DNA from: Tatumella ptyseos ATCC 33301 | GTDB taxonomy: Bacteria > Pseudomonadota > Gammaproteobacteria > Enterobacterales > Enterobacteriaceae | Assembly (NCBI RefSeq): GCF_000735525.1 | Contig: NZ_JMPR01000035.1 | Span: 186,001 to 250,000 of the forward strand | Length of the DNA: 64,000 nt | Direction of reading: 5' to 3' | Shown here: piece by piece, positions 1-8,161 of the stretch | Position numbering within the stretch: the stretch's first letter is position 1 | Layout: each line of letters opens with the position of its first letter | The notes under the pieces: model-generated | What the model was told of the DNA's origin: nothing | Databases searched by the model: none | Seen by the model: the letters and a program-made list of their open reading frames with translations, nothing else | Translations under genes and position numbers: made by a program

Positions 1-298
1 CTACGGCATCTGAAATCGGCCCGGTGATCAACAGACCGAGAGCCATACAGGCGGTAGAGACAGAGAGCGATACGCTACTCATGGCCGGAGTGATATCAAA
101 ATGATGGGAAAGCACCGGAAGTATCGGCTGAACACAATAGAGCTGGGCAAAAGTGGCAAGACCGGCAGAAAACAGGGCGAGGGTGACCTGCAGGAAGGCC
201 CGGGTACCGCGTGTAATATAGGGGGATTTACTTCGCGGTTGGGCAGGGCTCTCTTCTTCCGCTAACGGAAGCGTCGTCGCCCGGGACGTACTGTTCAT
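1..298 (-). CDS. ynfM: YnfM-like MFS transporter, N-terminal part (cut by window edge)
   Basis: Only about the first 99 residues lie in the window; the gene continues past the left edge. The start codon is the ATG read from 298 on the minus strand. After a polar N-terminus of about 30 residues comes a hydrophobic segment containing LALFSAGLATFAQLYC and then ILPVLSHHFDITPA, matching from memory the opening of Escherichia coli YnfM, a DHA1-type major facilitator transporter of the inner membrane. The gene is divergent from the ynfL-like regulator, and the pair is arranged as in E. coli. The substrate is not known. Family assignment is secure; function beyond drug/metabolite efflux is inference. 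Confidence 0.85.
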   Translation of the reverse strand, partial: MNSTSRATTLPLAEEESPAQPRSKSPYITRGTRAFLQVTLALFSAGLATFAQLYCVQPILPVLSHHFDITPAMSSVSLSVSTACMALGLLITGPISDAV

Positions 299-390
299 GA
301 AAGATCCTCTGTTATTCAGGTGCGGATACTCTAGGAAACAGCAAATAAGTTGTCTAATATATTAATAATCTCAAATAAGATGATTTAAAT

Positions 391-1281
391 ATGAATATTG
401 AGTTAAGGCATCTGCGCTACTTTATTGCGGTAGCGGAAGAACTGCACTTCGGGCGTGCAGCATTGCGGCTGAATATCTCTCAGCCGCCGCTCAGTCAGCA
501 GATCCGTCAGCTTGAAGAAGCCGTGGATGCCTGTCTTTTCGTCCGAAATAATCGACGGGTAGAACTGACGACCGCAGGTGAACAGTTTCTGACCGATGCC
601 AGGGCCATCCTGTTGCAGGTGGATCAGGCCAGCGAGCGCGCCTCCCGACTGCATTACGGCGACAGCGGGGAATTACGTATCGGTTTTACCTCCTCTGCAC
701 CGCTGATTAAGCAAATACCGGACGTTGTCTACCGGTTTCGGCGGCGTTATCCGGATGTGCATCTTCACCTGCAGGACAGAAACAGCCGGCAGTTGCTGAC
801 CCCGCTGCAGGAAGGGCGGATTGATCTGGCGATCATGCGTAATACTCCGTTGCCGGATGACCTTCAGTACCGCTTATTACAGACCGAAACGATGTGTGCC
901 GTGGTGCATAAAGATCACCCGCTGGCCGGTGAACGAAAAATATCCCTGCAGCAATTACGGGATGAGTCGTTTATCTTCTTCGACCACCAGGGCGGGACGG
1001 CGTTGTACAGTGAGATCCTTGGGCTGCTGCAACGTTATGAGGTTACTCCGAATATCACGCTGGAAGTCGGGGACGCGATGGCAATCCTCGGGCTGGTGGC
1101 GACCGGGCTTGGTGTCTCTATTTTACCGAGGTCTTTCCGCCGGGCCAGGCTCAGTGAAGTCGTCTGGCTGGAGCTGACCGAAACGGATGCCCGTTCCGAA
1201 TTATGGATGGTCTGGTCCGCTCACCGACAGGTAACGGCGCCGTTGCGTCATATGCTGGAGTTGCTGGCGACCCTGTCCTGA
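391..1281 (+). CDS. ynfL: LysR-family regulator YnfL
   Basis: A 296-residue LysR regulator of usual family length. The N-terminal winged helix-turn-helix (about residues 3-63, opening MNIELRHLRYFIAVAEELHF) is nearly identical to E. coli YnfL as I remember it, and the effector domain begins around residue 90 (ELRIGFTSSAP). The gene is divergent from ynfM with a 92-bp AT-rich gap that must hold both promoters, so it probably controls ynfM and itself. The ATG at 391 has no strong Shine-Dalgarno, but the conserved N-terminus supports it. The effector is unknown. Confidence 0.9.
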   Translation: MNIELRHLRYFIAVAEELHFGRAALRLNISQPPLSQQIRQLEEAVDACLFVRNNRRVELTTAGEQFLTDARAILLQVDQASERASRLHYGDSGELRIGFTSSAPLIKQIPDVVYRFRRRYPDVHLHLQDRNSRQLLTPLQEGRIDLAIMRNTPLPDDLQYRLLQTETMCAVVHKDHPLAGERKISLQQLRDESFIFFDHQGGTALYSEILGLLQRYEVTPNITLEVGDAMAILGLVATGLGVSILPRSFRRARLSEVVWLELTETDARSELWMVWSAHRQVTAPLRHMLELLATLS

Positions 1282-1394
1282 AATAATCTTGCGTGAAGTC
1301 AATCACATTTCCTTATTTGTCGCCATCGTCCCTTTGGTAAATCCCCCATAATCACTCTGATTTAGCGGGTAACTGAAAAACAGGGAGGCAGCGA

Positions 1395-2606
1395 GTGTAC
1401 GCAGCACATCAGCCAGGACACACCGACCTGATCCGGCAGGTCAATGCCGGGACAGTCTATCGCCTGATTGACTGTTACGGTCCGGTCTCCAGGATCGCAC
1501 TGTCACGTCTTTCCCTGCTGGCTCCGGCCAGTATTACTAAAATTATCCGCGAAATGCTTGAGGCCCGGCTGGTTCGTGAATGCGGGCTTAATGAACCGGG
1601 ACTGCGGGGGCGACCGGCAACCGGCCTGGTGCTGGATTGTGCAACCTGGCATTTTCTGGTGTTACGTATGACGGGGCGTTTTCTGTATATTACGCTGCGT
1701 GATCTCAGCGGGCATGAGGTGGCAGGCTCACAACAGGATCTGCCGGCGGATCCCGCCACCTGTATTCCCGATTATCTCTCAGAAGTTGTCGGGGACTTTT
1801 TTTCCCGCTATAACGCGCTAACCGAACGCCTGACAGCAATCACACTTATTCTGCCGGGGGTGATTGATGCTGCCAGCGGCACAGTGCACCGCATACCTTA
1901 TTATCACGCAAGAGATATTCCGCTGGCGCAAAGTCTGCATCAGCGGACAGGGCTCACTATTTATGTACAGCAGGATCTGAAGGCCAGTCTGCTGGCTGAA
2001 CATTTCTTCGGTGCTGCCAAAGGTTCTGATGACATTATTTATCTGGTGGCCGGTCGGCAGATAGAGGCTGCGGTCATCAGCTCAGGCAGACTCCTGCATA
2101 AAAACAGCACGACTCAGGCAGAGGTGGGACATACGGTGATGGATCCCGGGGGACGGCGCTGTGACTGCGGCCATTATGGTTGCCTGAATACCCTGGCAGG
2201 AAGCAGCCCTCTGACAGAACGCTGGCGCCAGAGTGCCGCAGAGTCCGGCCCCCCCCTGTTGCCGGGGACTGAAATAGCCGCATTGTGTCATGCAGCGCTC
2301 TCGGGTCATCTGCCGTCGCAGTCGATTATCCGTTATAGCGGAGAACAGATTGGGCGGAGTCTGGCCATGCTGGTGAATCTGTTTGATCCTGAATATATAT
2401 TGATAGATTCGGCGCTGAATAATGCCGCAGAAATCTTTTATCCTGCCCTGTATTCCACCATAAAAAAGGAGTCTGTCGCCCGACGCCTCGGTTCGCTGAT
2501 CATAAAACCTGCCAGCTTCAGCGGGGCAGATACCCGGCCTGGTACCGCGCTGATTAAAGAGGCGTTATACAGTGGTGAGTTATTGCATCAGCTTTTACAA
2601 GGTTAA
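1395..2606 (+). CDS. mlc: ROK-family transcriptional repressor Mlc
   Basis: A 403-residue ROK protein. An N-terminal winged-helix DNA-binding domain (about residues 10-75, including VYRLID and PASITKI) precedes the ROK domain. The structural zinc site is visible: His246 in EVGHT and Cys256, Cys258 and Cys263 in CDCGHYGC, at nearly the same positions as in E. coli Mlc. Mlc represses ptsG, ptsHI, manXYZ and malT and is titrated to the membrane by dephosphorylated PtsG when glucose is transported. The start is a GTG at 1395 with GGGAGG six bases upstream. The neighbour bioD2 is also adjacent to mlc in E. coli. Confidence 0.92.
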   Translation: MYAAHQPGHTDLIRQVNAGTVYRLIDCYGPVSRIALSRLSLLAPASITKIIREMLEARLVRECGLNEPGLRGRPATGLVLDCATWHFLVLRMTGRFLYITLRDLSGHEVAGSQQDLPADPATCIPDYLSEVVGDFFSRYNALTERLTAITLILPGVIDAASGTVHRIPYYHARDIPLAQSLHQRTGLTIYVQQDLKASLLAEHFFGAAKGSDDIIYLVAGRQIEAAVISSGRLLHKNSTTQAEVGHTVMDPGGRRCDCGHYGCLNTLAGSSPLTERWRQSAAESGPPLLPGTEIAALCHAALSGHLPSQSIIRYSGEQIGRSLAMLVNLFDPEYILIDSALNNAAEIFYPALYSTIKKESVARRLGSLIIKPASFSGADTRPGTALIKEALYSGELLHQLLQG

Positions 2607-2715
2607 GTTGCCTTAAACTTGCGTTAACGCAATTCCTCCCCCCCGGTAATCCCCTAAAATGCGTTTTACATTCAATTATCTGAACTATCAGTCAGAATTT
2701 TCCCGGGGAGCTCAA

Positions 2716-3396
2716 GTGAAAAAAGTGTTTATTACAGGCACCGACACTGCTGTAGGTAAGACAGTTGTCTCACTGGCCCTGTTGCAGGTCGCTTTACAAC
2801 AGGGAAAACGTTGTGTGGGTTATAAGCCGGTCGCGAAGAATGCTTTGCCGACCGCGGAGGGCATGCGGAATAACGACGCACTATTACTGCAGAAAGCCAG
2901 CTCTGTCGGGCTTGCGTATGAAGATATTAATCCGTTTCCGCTTTCCGGCGATGAAATCAGTACCAGTCCGGGGTGCCGGGTGGATTATGAAGTGCTGACC
3001 GCCGGGCTTGATAACATCAGCGAACAGTCTGACTGCGTGGTCGTGGAGGGGACGGGGGGATGGCACTGTCTGATGAATAACGAAAGGCCACTCTCCGATT
3101 GGGTCGTCAGTCAGCAATTACCGGTGATCCTGGTCGTCGGGATCAAACTGGGATGTATCAATCATGCCTTACTGAGTGCCGAAGCGATTCTGAATGACGG
3201 CGTGCCACTTTACGGGTGGGTAGCGAACCGTATCAACCCGGGGCTGGCAGAATATGCCAGTATTATTGAAGTGCTGAAAAAACAGATTGGTGCTCCTTTG
3301 CTGGGGGAAATTCCGTATCTGCCCAGAGCAGAGCAACGTGACTTGACGAAGTTTCTGGATCTGTCACGGGCGGAAGAGGCGATATTCGAGAGTTAA
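2716..3396 (+). CDS. bioD: Dethiobiotin synthetase paralogue BioD2 (YnfK)
   Basis: A 226-residue ATP-dependent dethiobiotin synthetase-type enzyme, which would carboxylate 7,8-diaminononanoate to close the ureido ring. The P-loop GTDTAVGKT lies at about residues 8-16 and the VVVEGTGGW motif at about 109. It matches E. coli YnfK (BioD2) more than BioD1, and its position after mlc agrees. I place the start at the GTG at 2716, because GGGGAG lies five bases upstream and the protein then opens MKKVFITGTDT; the longer frame from 2659 adds 19 unconserved residues. Whether this copy makes biotin is not shown; no other bio gene is present. Confidence 0.88.
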   Translation: MKKVFITGTDTAVGKTVVSLALLQVALQQGKRCVGYKPVAKNALPTAEGMRNNDALLLQKASSVGLAYEDINPFPLSGDEISTSPGCRVDYEVLTAGLDNISEQSDCVVVEGTGGWHCLMNNERPLSDWVVSQQLPVILVVGIKLGCINHALLSAEAILNDGVPLYGWVANRINPGLAEYASIIEVLKKQIGAPLLGEIPYLPRAEQRDLTKFLDLSRAEEAIFES

Positions 3397-3398
3397 CG

Positions 3399-3435
3399 CC
3401 GGGCACAGGAGCAGGGTGCCTGCTCCTGTGCCCGG
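3399..3435. terminator. Strong bidirectional hairpin between convergent genes
   Basis: A perfect 17-bp inverted repeat (3399-3415 and 3419-3435) with a three-base loop, GC-rich, directly between the end of bioD2 and the stop of the convergent DUF1161 gene. It lacks a clear T-run, so it may work mainly as an RNA 3'-end stabiliser or a bidirectional terminator. Confidence 0.7.
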
Positions 3436-3437
3436 GA

Positions 3438-3701
3438 TTAGCCGGCAGAAGACGGACTGTTGCTGTCGCTCAGACGCTTGTAGACAATTTTCTGGCTGTC
3501 GTTCTGGCAATGCCCGACCACCAGGCCACCTTTCTGATCGGCCTGATCGCTTGGTACGATATCCAGGCTGAAGCCGGTCTCAGGTACACCGTTAGCAATG
3601 ATCTTTTTACTGATATCGGCTTTTACCGACTCGCAAGATGCCTGAGCCAGCAAAGGACAGGCAATCAGCAGGGCACCGGCCCATAAGATTTTACGTTTCA
3701 T
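3438..3701 (-). CDS. Small secreted DUF1161 protein (YnfD-like)
   Basis: An 87-residue protein with a signal peptide (MKRKILWAGALL... ending near AQAS), then a mature domain with two cysteines (ASCESVK and VGHCQND) likely to form a disulfide in the periplasm. The pattern CESVKADI...GVPE...VVGHC is that of the DUF1161 family, to which E. coli YnfD belongs. The start at 3701 is chosen over the upstream in-frame ATG because AAGGAAC lies just before it and the signal peptide then begins correctly. Next to a ynfB-like gene, as in E. coli. No function is established. Confidence 0.8.
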   Translation of the reverse strand: MKRKILWAGALLIACPLLAQASCESVKADISKKIIANGVPETGFSLDIVPSDQADQKGGLVVGHCQNDSQKIVYKRLSDSNSPSSAG

Positions 3702-3743
3702 ATGTGGTTCCTTTTCTTTGTAAAGACGCAATTGTTATTATCA

Positions 3744-4088
3744 TCAGGGAGTTATCGGACGTCCTGTGCGCCGGTCAAGGCAGCGCAGGGTATTCGGCTC
3801 CCAGTAAGCATTGAGATTTGCACTCTGCTCACATTTATCACGGGTATCAAAAGCGTTATCAGCTTTATCAAACTCTTTCTCAACCCTGCGATTTACTTTA
3901 TGCCGCAGTGAGCGGGTATCATCCCACTGCTGCTGGCGCTCACGCGCTTCTTCTTTTGTCAGCGCATTGTCGCCGTTATCAATAACAATGTGCTGTGTCG
4001 CTGCCCGGACGGCAGGTACTGCTGCCAGTGTTCCGCAACCCATCACCGCACACAGAACTACCGGTAAAATCACAGAGGTCTTTTTCAT
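3744..4088 (-). CDS. ynfB: Periplasmic DUF1283 protein YnfB
   Basis: A 114-residue secreted protein. The signal peptide runs to about residue 30 (ending VRAA). The mature part carries [14 protein letters not shown] and the C-terminal [18 protein letters not shown], nearly identical to the UPF0482/YnfB family of enterobacteria. The start at 4088 follows an AAGGAACTC ribosome site; the longer open frame to 4181 adds a non-signal extension and is rejected. Probably periplasmic, function unknown. The small gap to the DUF1161 gene downstream suggests co-transcription. Confidence 0.85.
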   Translation of the reverse strand: MKKTSVILPVVLCAVMGCGTLAAVPAVRAATQHIVIDNGDNALTKEEARERQQQWDDTRSLRHKVNRRVEKEFDKADNAFDTRDKCEQSANLNAYWEPNTLRCLDRRTGRPITP

Positions 4089-4220
4089 ATTGAGTTCCTT
4101 TATTCTCAATGACGGACAGCCGGCCTTAGCTGTACCTGCGACTATCAGTATAACATTTGAACGGCTTTTCCTGCCAGCCATGTGTCCGGTGAGGGCACCG
4201 TGGCCGGGGCGGCAGCGGCA

Positions 4221-4970
4221 TCAGACATTTTTCATGACTTTCAGACCGCCGTACGCCTGGCAGACCGGCATCATTTCCAGGGTATTAATATTGACATGGG
4301 CAGGCAGCGTCGATACCCAGTAAACGGATTCGGTAACATCTTCGGCAGTCAGCGGCTGCGTACCGTCATACACGGAGCTGGCTTTACTGTCATCGCCTTT
4401 AAAGCGGACATTTGAAAACTCAGTGCCTCCCACCAGGCCTGGCTCGATATTGGTGACACGAACCGCGGTACCCTGCAGATCTGTCCGCAGATTAAGACTG
4501 AACTGGCGCACAAAGGCTTTGGTGGCTCCGTAGACGTTGCCGCCCTGATAAGGCCAGTTACCGGCGGTTGAGCCGATATTAATCACATGGCCTTTATTGC
4601 GGGCGACCATGGCCGGTAACACGGCACGGGTCATAAACACCAGTCCTTTGGCATTGGTATCTATCATGGTCTCCCAGTCATCAGTGCTGGCATTCTGTGC
4701 CGGTTCTATCCCCAGTGCCAGCCCGGCATTATTCACCAGGATATCGATAGCCTGCCATGCTTCCGGTAATTCGCTCAGTGCCCGATCGATAGCGTCCTTG
4801 TCGCGAACATCCAGTTGTAACGGATACAGACTGTCGCCATGAGTGAGCTTCAGTTGCTGCAGGCGATCGGCCCGGCGTCCGGTGGCAATGACTTTATGCC
4901 CGTTCGCGATAAAACGGCGGGTAATAGCTTCCCCGAATCCTGCTGTCGCACCTGTTACCAAAATAATCAT
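4221..4970 (-). CDS. ydfG: NADP-dependent 3-hydroxy acid / malonic semialdehyde reductase YdfG
   Basis: A 249-residue classical short-chain dehydrogenase. The cofactor motif TGATAGFG lies at residues 6-13, followed by NNAG, the catalytic serine in NIGSTAG and YGATK (YxxxK). The sequence follows E. coli YdfG closely throughout, including the C-terminal THVNINTLEMMPV-like tail. YdfG oxidises L-serine/L-allo-threonine and reduces malonic semialdehyde to 3-hydroxypropionate with NADP(H). A rutE-like gene with an overlapping activity occurs at 44.5 kb in the same window. Confidence 0.93.
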   Translation of the reverse strand: MIILVTGATAGFGEAITRRFIANGHKVIATGRRADRLQQLKLTHGDSLYPLQLDVRDKDAIDRALSELPEAWQAIDILVNNAGLALGIEPAQNASTDDWETMIDTNAKGLVFMTRAVLPAMVARNKGHVINIGSTAGNWPYQGGNVYGATKAFVRQFSLNLRTDLQGTAVRVTNIEPGLVGGTEFSNVRFKGDDSKASSVYDGTQPLTAEDVTESVYWVSTLPAHVNINTLEMMPVCQAYGGLKVMKNV

Positions 4971-5108
4971 AGTGTTTTATGTCCTGTTATTTTTCCTGAG
5001 ATATGCCATAAACATAGCATTGAAAACTGACCCATGCCTATACCTTATCAATGGTCACGGGCCCCGGGGAGCCGCGACGCCCCTCCATTGTGCATATGTG
5101 ATCTCCCT

Positions 5109-5123
5109 GCACTATAGCAGGGC
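5109..5123. promoter_or_regulatory. Possible NtrC half-conserved site upstream of guaD
   Basis: GCAC-N7-GGGC, one base off the GCAC-N7-GTGC pattern of NtrC sites, about 175 bp upstream of the sigma-54 promoter. It is also part of a small hairpin (CCCTGC...GCAGGG). Weak on its own; listed because of the sigma-54 promoter downstream. Confidence 0.3.
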
Positions 5124-5187
5124 AGGATTTTCGTGAGCAGCAGTTTTCAACCGGGAATAATTATCAGGACAATCGGTTGCTATCAAA

Positions 5188-5203
5188 AAGCAAACGATTA
5201 CCT
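5188..5203 (+). promoter_or_regulatory. Predicted PurR-type operator (PUR box)
   Basis: AAGCAAACGATTACCT fits the quoted enterobacterial PUR-box consensus AnGCAAnCGnTTnCnT at every fixed position. It lies about 200 bp upstream of guaD and about 95 bp upstream of the sigma-54 promoter. The left part also belongs to a near-perfect inverted repeat (5171-5182 with 5188-5199). The match is seen directly; binding is inference. Confidence 0.55.
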
Positions 5204-5297
5204 TTCCGGGCAGCCCGGTAAAACCCGCACATCAGTAATAACCCGGGGAAGATTATTTAACGTATTGAAAATAAGAGACTAATTTTAAACATCCTCT

Positions 5298-5314
5298 CTG
5301 GCACGTTACTTGCA
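5298..5314 (+). promoter_or_regulatory. Sigma-54 (-24/-12) promoter for guaD-xdhABC
   Basis: CTGGCACG-TTAC-TTGCA, an essentially perfect match to the RpoN consensus (TGGCACG-N4-TTGCW) with the invariant GG at 5300-5301 and GC at 5312-5313. The predicted start of transcription is near 5325, giving a leader of about 60 bases before the guaD ATG at 5386. Confidence 0.8.
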
Positions 5315-5385
5315 AACTTCCTGTCATACCACTGATACGTGATCAGCAGATTTCGGGACAGAGATCGGAAAGGAGACGGGGAGCT

Positions 5386-6732
5386 ATGATGTCAAAGAAA
5401 CGCCTGCAGGGGTTCCGTGCTGCATTTATACACTATGCGGGAGTGGCACACCACAGTGATGAAATCGCCGGGCAGTTTCGTTATCTGCCCGACGGACTGT
5501 TATTAATTGCCGACGGAAAGGTCGTTTCGCTGACCCCCTGGGATGACGGTAACAATGTGCCGGAAGGCTGTGAATTCACTGATTACCAGGGACGGTTGAT
5601 CCTGCCCGGGTTCATCGACACCCATATTCATTTTCCGCAGACAGAGATGATTGCTGCTTATGGTGAGCAGTTACTGGAATGGCTGGAAAAGTATACCTTC
5701 CCGGTGGAAAGCAAGTATGGCGACAGTGAATATGCCAGTGCGATGGCCGCATTCTTTATCCGTCAGCTGTTCAGCCATGGTACTACTACTGCGCTGGTCT
5801 TTGCGTCTGTGCATCCTCAGTCCGTGAATGCGCTCTTTCTTGAAGCACAGAAGTATGCCATGCGCATTATTGCCGGGAAGGTGATGATGGACAGGCATGT
5901 GCCCGAGGCGTTACTGGAAGACCCGGCGGAAAGCGCCCGACAGACCCGGCAGTTGATTGAGCGGTGGCACGGTAAAGGGCGGCTGGGTTACGCCATTACC
6001 CCGAGATTTGTTCCCACCTCCTCACCGGCATTACTGGAACAGGCCGGTGTACTACGCCGTGAATATCCGGATGTCTGGATGCAGACCCATCTGAGTGAAA
6101 ATATACGGGAAATTGAGTGGGTCAGTGAACTCTTCCCGGAACATGACAATTACCTCGGCGTGTATGACCACTATCAGCTGACGGGTAAACGCAGTGTCTT
6201 TGCACATTGTATTCATTTGCAGGATAAGGAGTGGACGTGTCTTCAGCAGACCGGCTCCTCTGTCGCCTTTTGTCCGTCGTCCAATCTGTTCCTCGGCAGT
6301 GGTTTGTTTAAGCTGTCTGCAGCGAAGGCGAGGAAGATCCCGGTCGGGATAGGGACAGATGTGGGTGCCGGTACCAGTTTCAGTCTTCTCCGTACACTGG
6401 GGGATGCCTATAAGGTGCAGCAATTGCAGAGTTATAAACTGAATGCCTGCGAGGCTTTTTATCATGCCACGCTTGGCGGTGCTCATGCCCTGGACCTGGA
6501 TAGCGTTATCGGTAATTTCGCACCGGGTAAAGAAGCTGACTTTATTGTGGTTGACCTGACGGCCACACCGCTACAAAAACTGCGTTGTTCCGGAAGTACC
6601 GATATCCTCGATAAGCTTTTTGTACTGATGACGTTGGGTGACGAGCGCAATATCACGCATACCTGGGTAAACGGCGAATGTGTATGGACACAGGGAGAGA
6701 CAGAGGAGAATGACCATGCAATTTTTGCTTAA
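5386..6732 (+). CDS. guaD: Guanine deaminase
   Basis: A 448-residue amidohydrolase that deaminates guanine to xanthine, releasing ammonia. The metal-binding motif DTHIHFPQ (His80, His82), the QTHLSE segment, FAHCIHL and the late metal aspartate in GIGTDVGAG are all visible, and the sequence aligns along its length with E. coli GuaD. The start ATG is preceded by GGGGAG; a second ATG follows immediately. First gene of the guaD-xdhABC unit and overlapping xdhA by 17 bases, so product xanthine feeds directly into the next enzyme. Driven by the sigma-54 promoter at 5298. Confidence 0.95.
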   Translation: MMSKKRLQGFRAAFIHYAGVAHHSDEIAGQFRYLPDGLLLIADGKVVSLTPWDDGNNVPEGCEFTDYQGRLILPGFIDTHIHFPQTEMIAAYGEQLLEWLEKYTFPVESKYGDSEYASAMAAFFIRQLFSHGTTTALVFASVHPQSVNALFLEAQKYAMRIIAGKVMMDRHVPEALLEDPAESARQTRQLIERWHGKGRLGYAITPRFVPTSSPALLEQAGVLRREYPDVWMQTHLSENIREIEWVSELFPEHDNYLGVYDHYQLTGKRSVFAHCIHLQDKEWTCLQQTGSSVAFCPSSNLFLGSGLFKLSAAKARKIPVGIGTDVGAGTSFSLLRTLGDAYKVQQLQSYKLNACEAFYHATLGGAHALDLDSVIGNFAPGKEADFIVVDLTATPLQKLRCSGSTDILDKLFVLMTLGDERNITHTWVNGECVWTQGETEENDHAIFA

Positions 6733-8161
6733 TCAGCAGCTGATCACGGTCAGTCATCTTGACCCGAATATGACGGTACTGAATTACCTGCGGGAAGAAA
6801 AACAGCGTTGCGGCACCAAAGAGGGATGTGCCTCCGGTGACTGCGGTGCCTGTACGGTGGTGGTGGCGTCACTGGAAGAGGATAAGCTGCACTATGAGAC
6901 GGTGAACAGTTGCCTGACACTGGTCAGTGCCTTACACGGTAAACAATTGATCACGGTGGAAGACCTGCAGGAGGGACAGCATCTGCATCCGGTACAGCAG
7001 GCCATGGTCGATAACCATGCCTCTCAGTGCGGTTTCTGTACCCCGGGCTTTGTGATGTCACTGTTTGCCTTAATGAAACATGGTGGTTCTGCCGGGCATA
7101 CAGAGACGGAACTGGCGCTGGCCGGTAATCTTTGTCGCTGTACAGGTTATCGCCCGATCCTGCAGGCAGCCAGTGATATTGTGAGTCAGGGAATGAGTCA
7201 GGATCAGTTTCTGCGCCATCAGGCACTGACGAAAAAACAGCTTCATGCGATACAGACACCGGAAATACAGATCCTGCAACAGGGAGAGCGGATCGGTTAT
7301 CTTCCACAGAATATGACACAACTTGCCGGACTTTATCTGCAACATCCCGATGCCGTGCTGGTGGCCGGCGGTACGGATTTATCTCTGGCCATTACCCAGT
7401 CCCGTCAACGGTTTCCGGTGCTGGTGGCGCTGAGTCATGTCCCGGAGCTGAAACACTGTTATCGTCAGGGGGGATCGCTGTTCATCGGCGCGGGGGCCAG
7501 TCTGACCACGGTTGCCGCCTTCCTTGCGCAACATATCCCGGCGACAGGTGCATTCTTTACCCGGTTTGCATCGTTACAAATCCGTAATCAGGGAACGGTT
7601 GGCGGTAATCTTGCCAATGCATCGCCGATCGGTGACTGTGCGCCAATGCTACTGGCCATGGATGCGCAACTGTTACTGCAATGCGGGGAGCAGCAGCGTC
7701 ATCTGCCCCTGGAGGAATTCTTTACCGGTTACCGGCAGACCCGCCTCAGACCGGGTGAGTTTATCCGTTCAGTGATCATTCCATCCGTGACACTGTCACA
7801 AAAAACAACGCTGCATAAGGTCTCAAAACGAATTGACGATGATATTTCTGCGGTCTTCGCCGCGATTACGATCTCTGCAGATCATCAGGGACGCGCAGAT
7901 CATGTGCGGGTTGCCTTCGGAGGGATGGCTGCGACGCCCTGCAGGGCTTATCGTTGTGAAGCGGTGCTCTCCGGGCAGGTCATCACTGCGGCGCTGATTG
8001 AGCAGGCCTGTGCAGCACTGTCTGAAGATTTCCAGCCATTGAGTGATTTCCGGGCCAGTGCCGGCTACCGCCGTGATGTGGCGGCGAATCTTTTACGTCG
8101 CTGGTATTTCCGCTATAGCGATCCTTCTGACCTGACGGAGATCACTGACTATGTCTCATAA
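6716..8161 (+). CDS. xdhA: Xanthine dehydrogenase small subunit (2Fe-2S and FAD domains)
   Basis: A 481-residue subunit combining the two N-terminal [2Fe-2S] domains and the FAD domain, as in the two-subunit XdhA of Pseudomonas and Rhodobacter rather than the three-subunit E. coli XdhABC. Cluster I cysteines are Cys38, Cys43, Cys46 and Cys66; cluster II is CGFC...CRC near residues 108-145. The FAD domain begins near 200 (VAGGTDL, then TVGGNLANASPIGD). The start is ATG 6716, because the AGAGGAGA site lies about seven bases upstream; ATG 6710 is too close. Overlaps guaD by 17 and xdhB by 11 bases, indicating translational coupling. Confidence 0.93.
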   Translation: MQFLLNQQLITVSHLDPNMTVLNYLREEKQRCGTKEGCASGDCGACTVVVASLEEDKLHYETVNSCLTLVSALHGKQLITVEDLQEGQHLHPVQQAMVDNHASQCGFCTPGFVMSLFALMKHGGSAGHTETELALAGNLCRCTGYRPILQAASDIVSQGMSQDQFLRHQALTKKQLHAIQTPEIQILQQGERIGYLPQNMTQLAGLYLQHPDAVLVAGGTDLSLAITQSRQRFPVLVALSHVPELKHCYRQGGSLFIGAGASLTTVAAFLAQHIPATGAFFTRFASLQIRNQGTVGGNLANASPIGDCAPMLLAMDAQLLLQCGEQQRHLPLEEFFTGYRQTRLRPGEFIRSVIIPSVTLSQKTTLHKVSKRIDDDISAVFAAITISADHQGRADHVRVAFGGMAATPCRAYRCEAVLSGQVITAALIEQACAALSEDFQPLSDFRASAGYRRDVAANLLRRWYFRYSDPSDLTEITDYVS

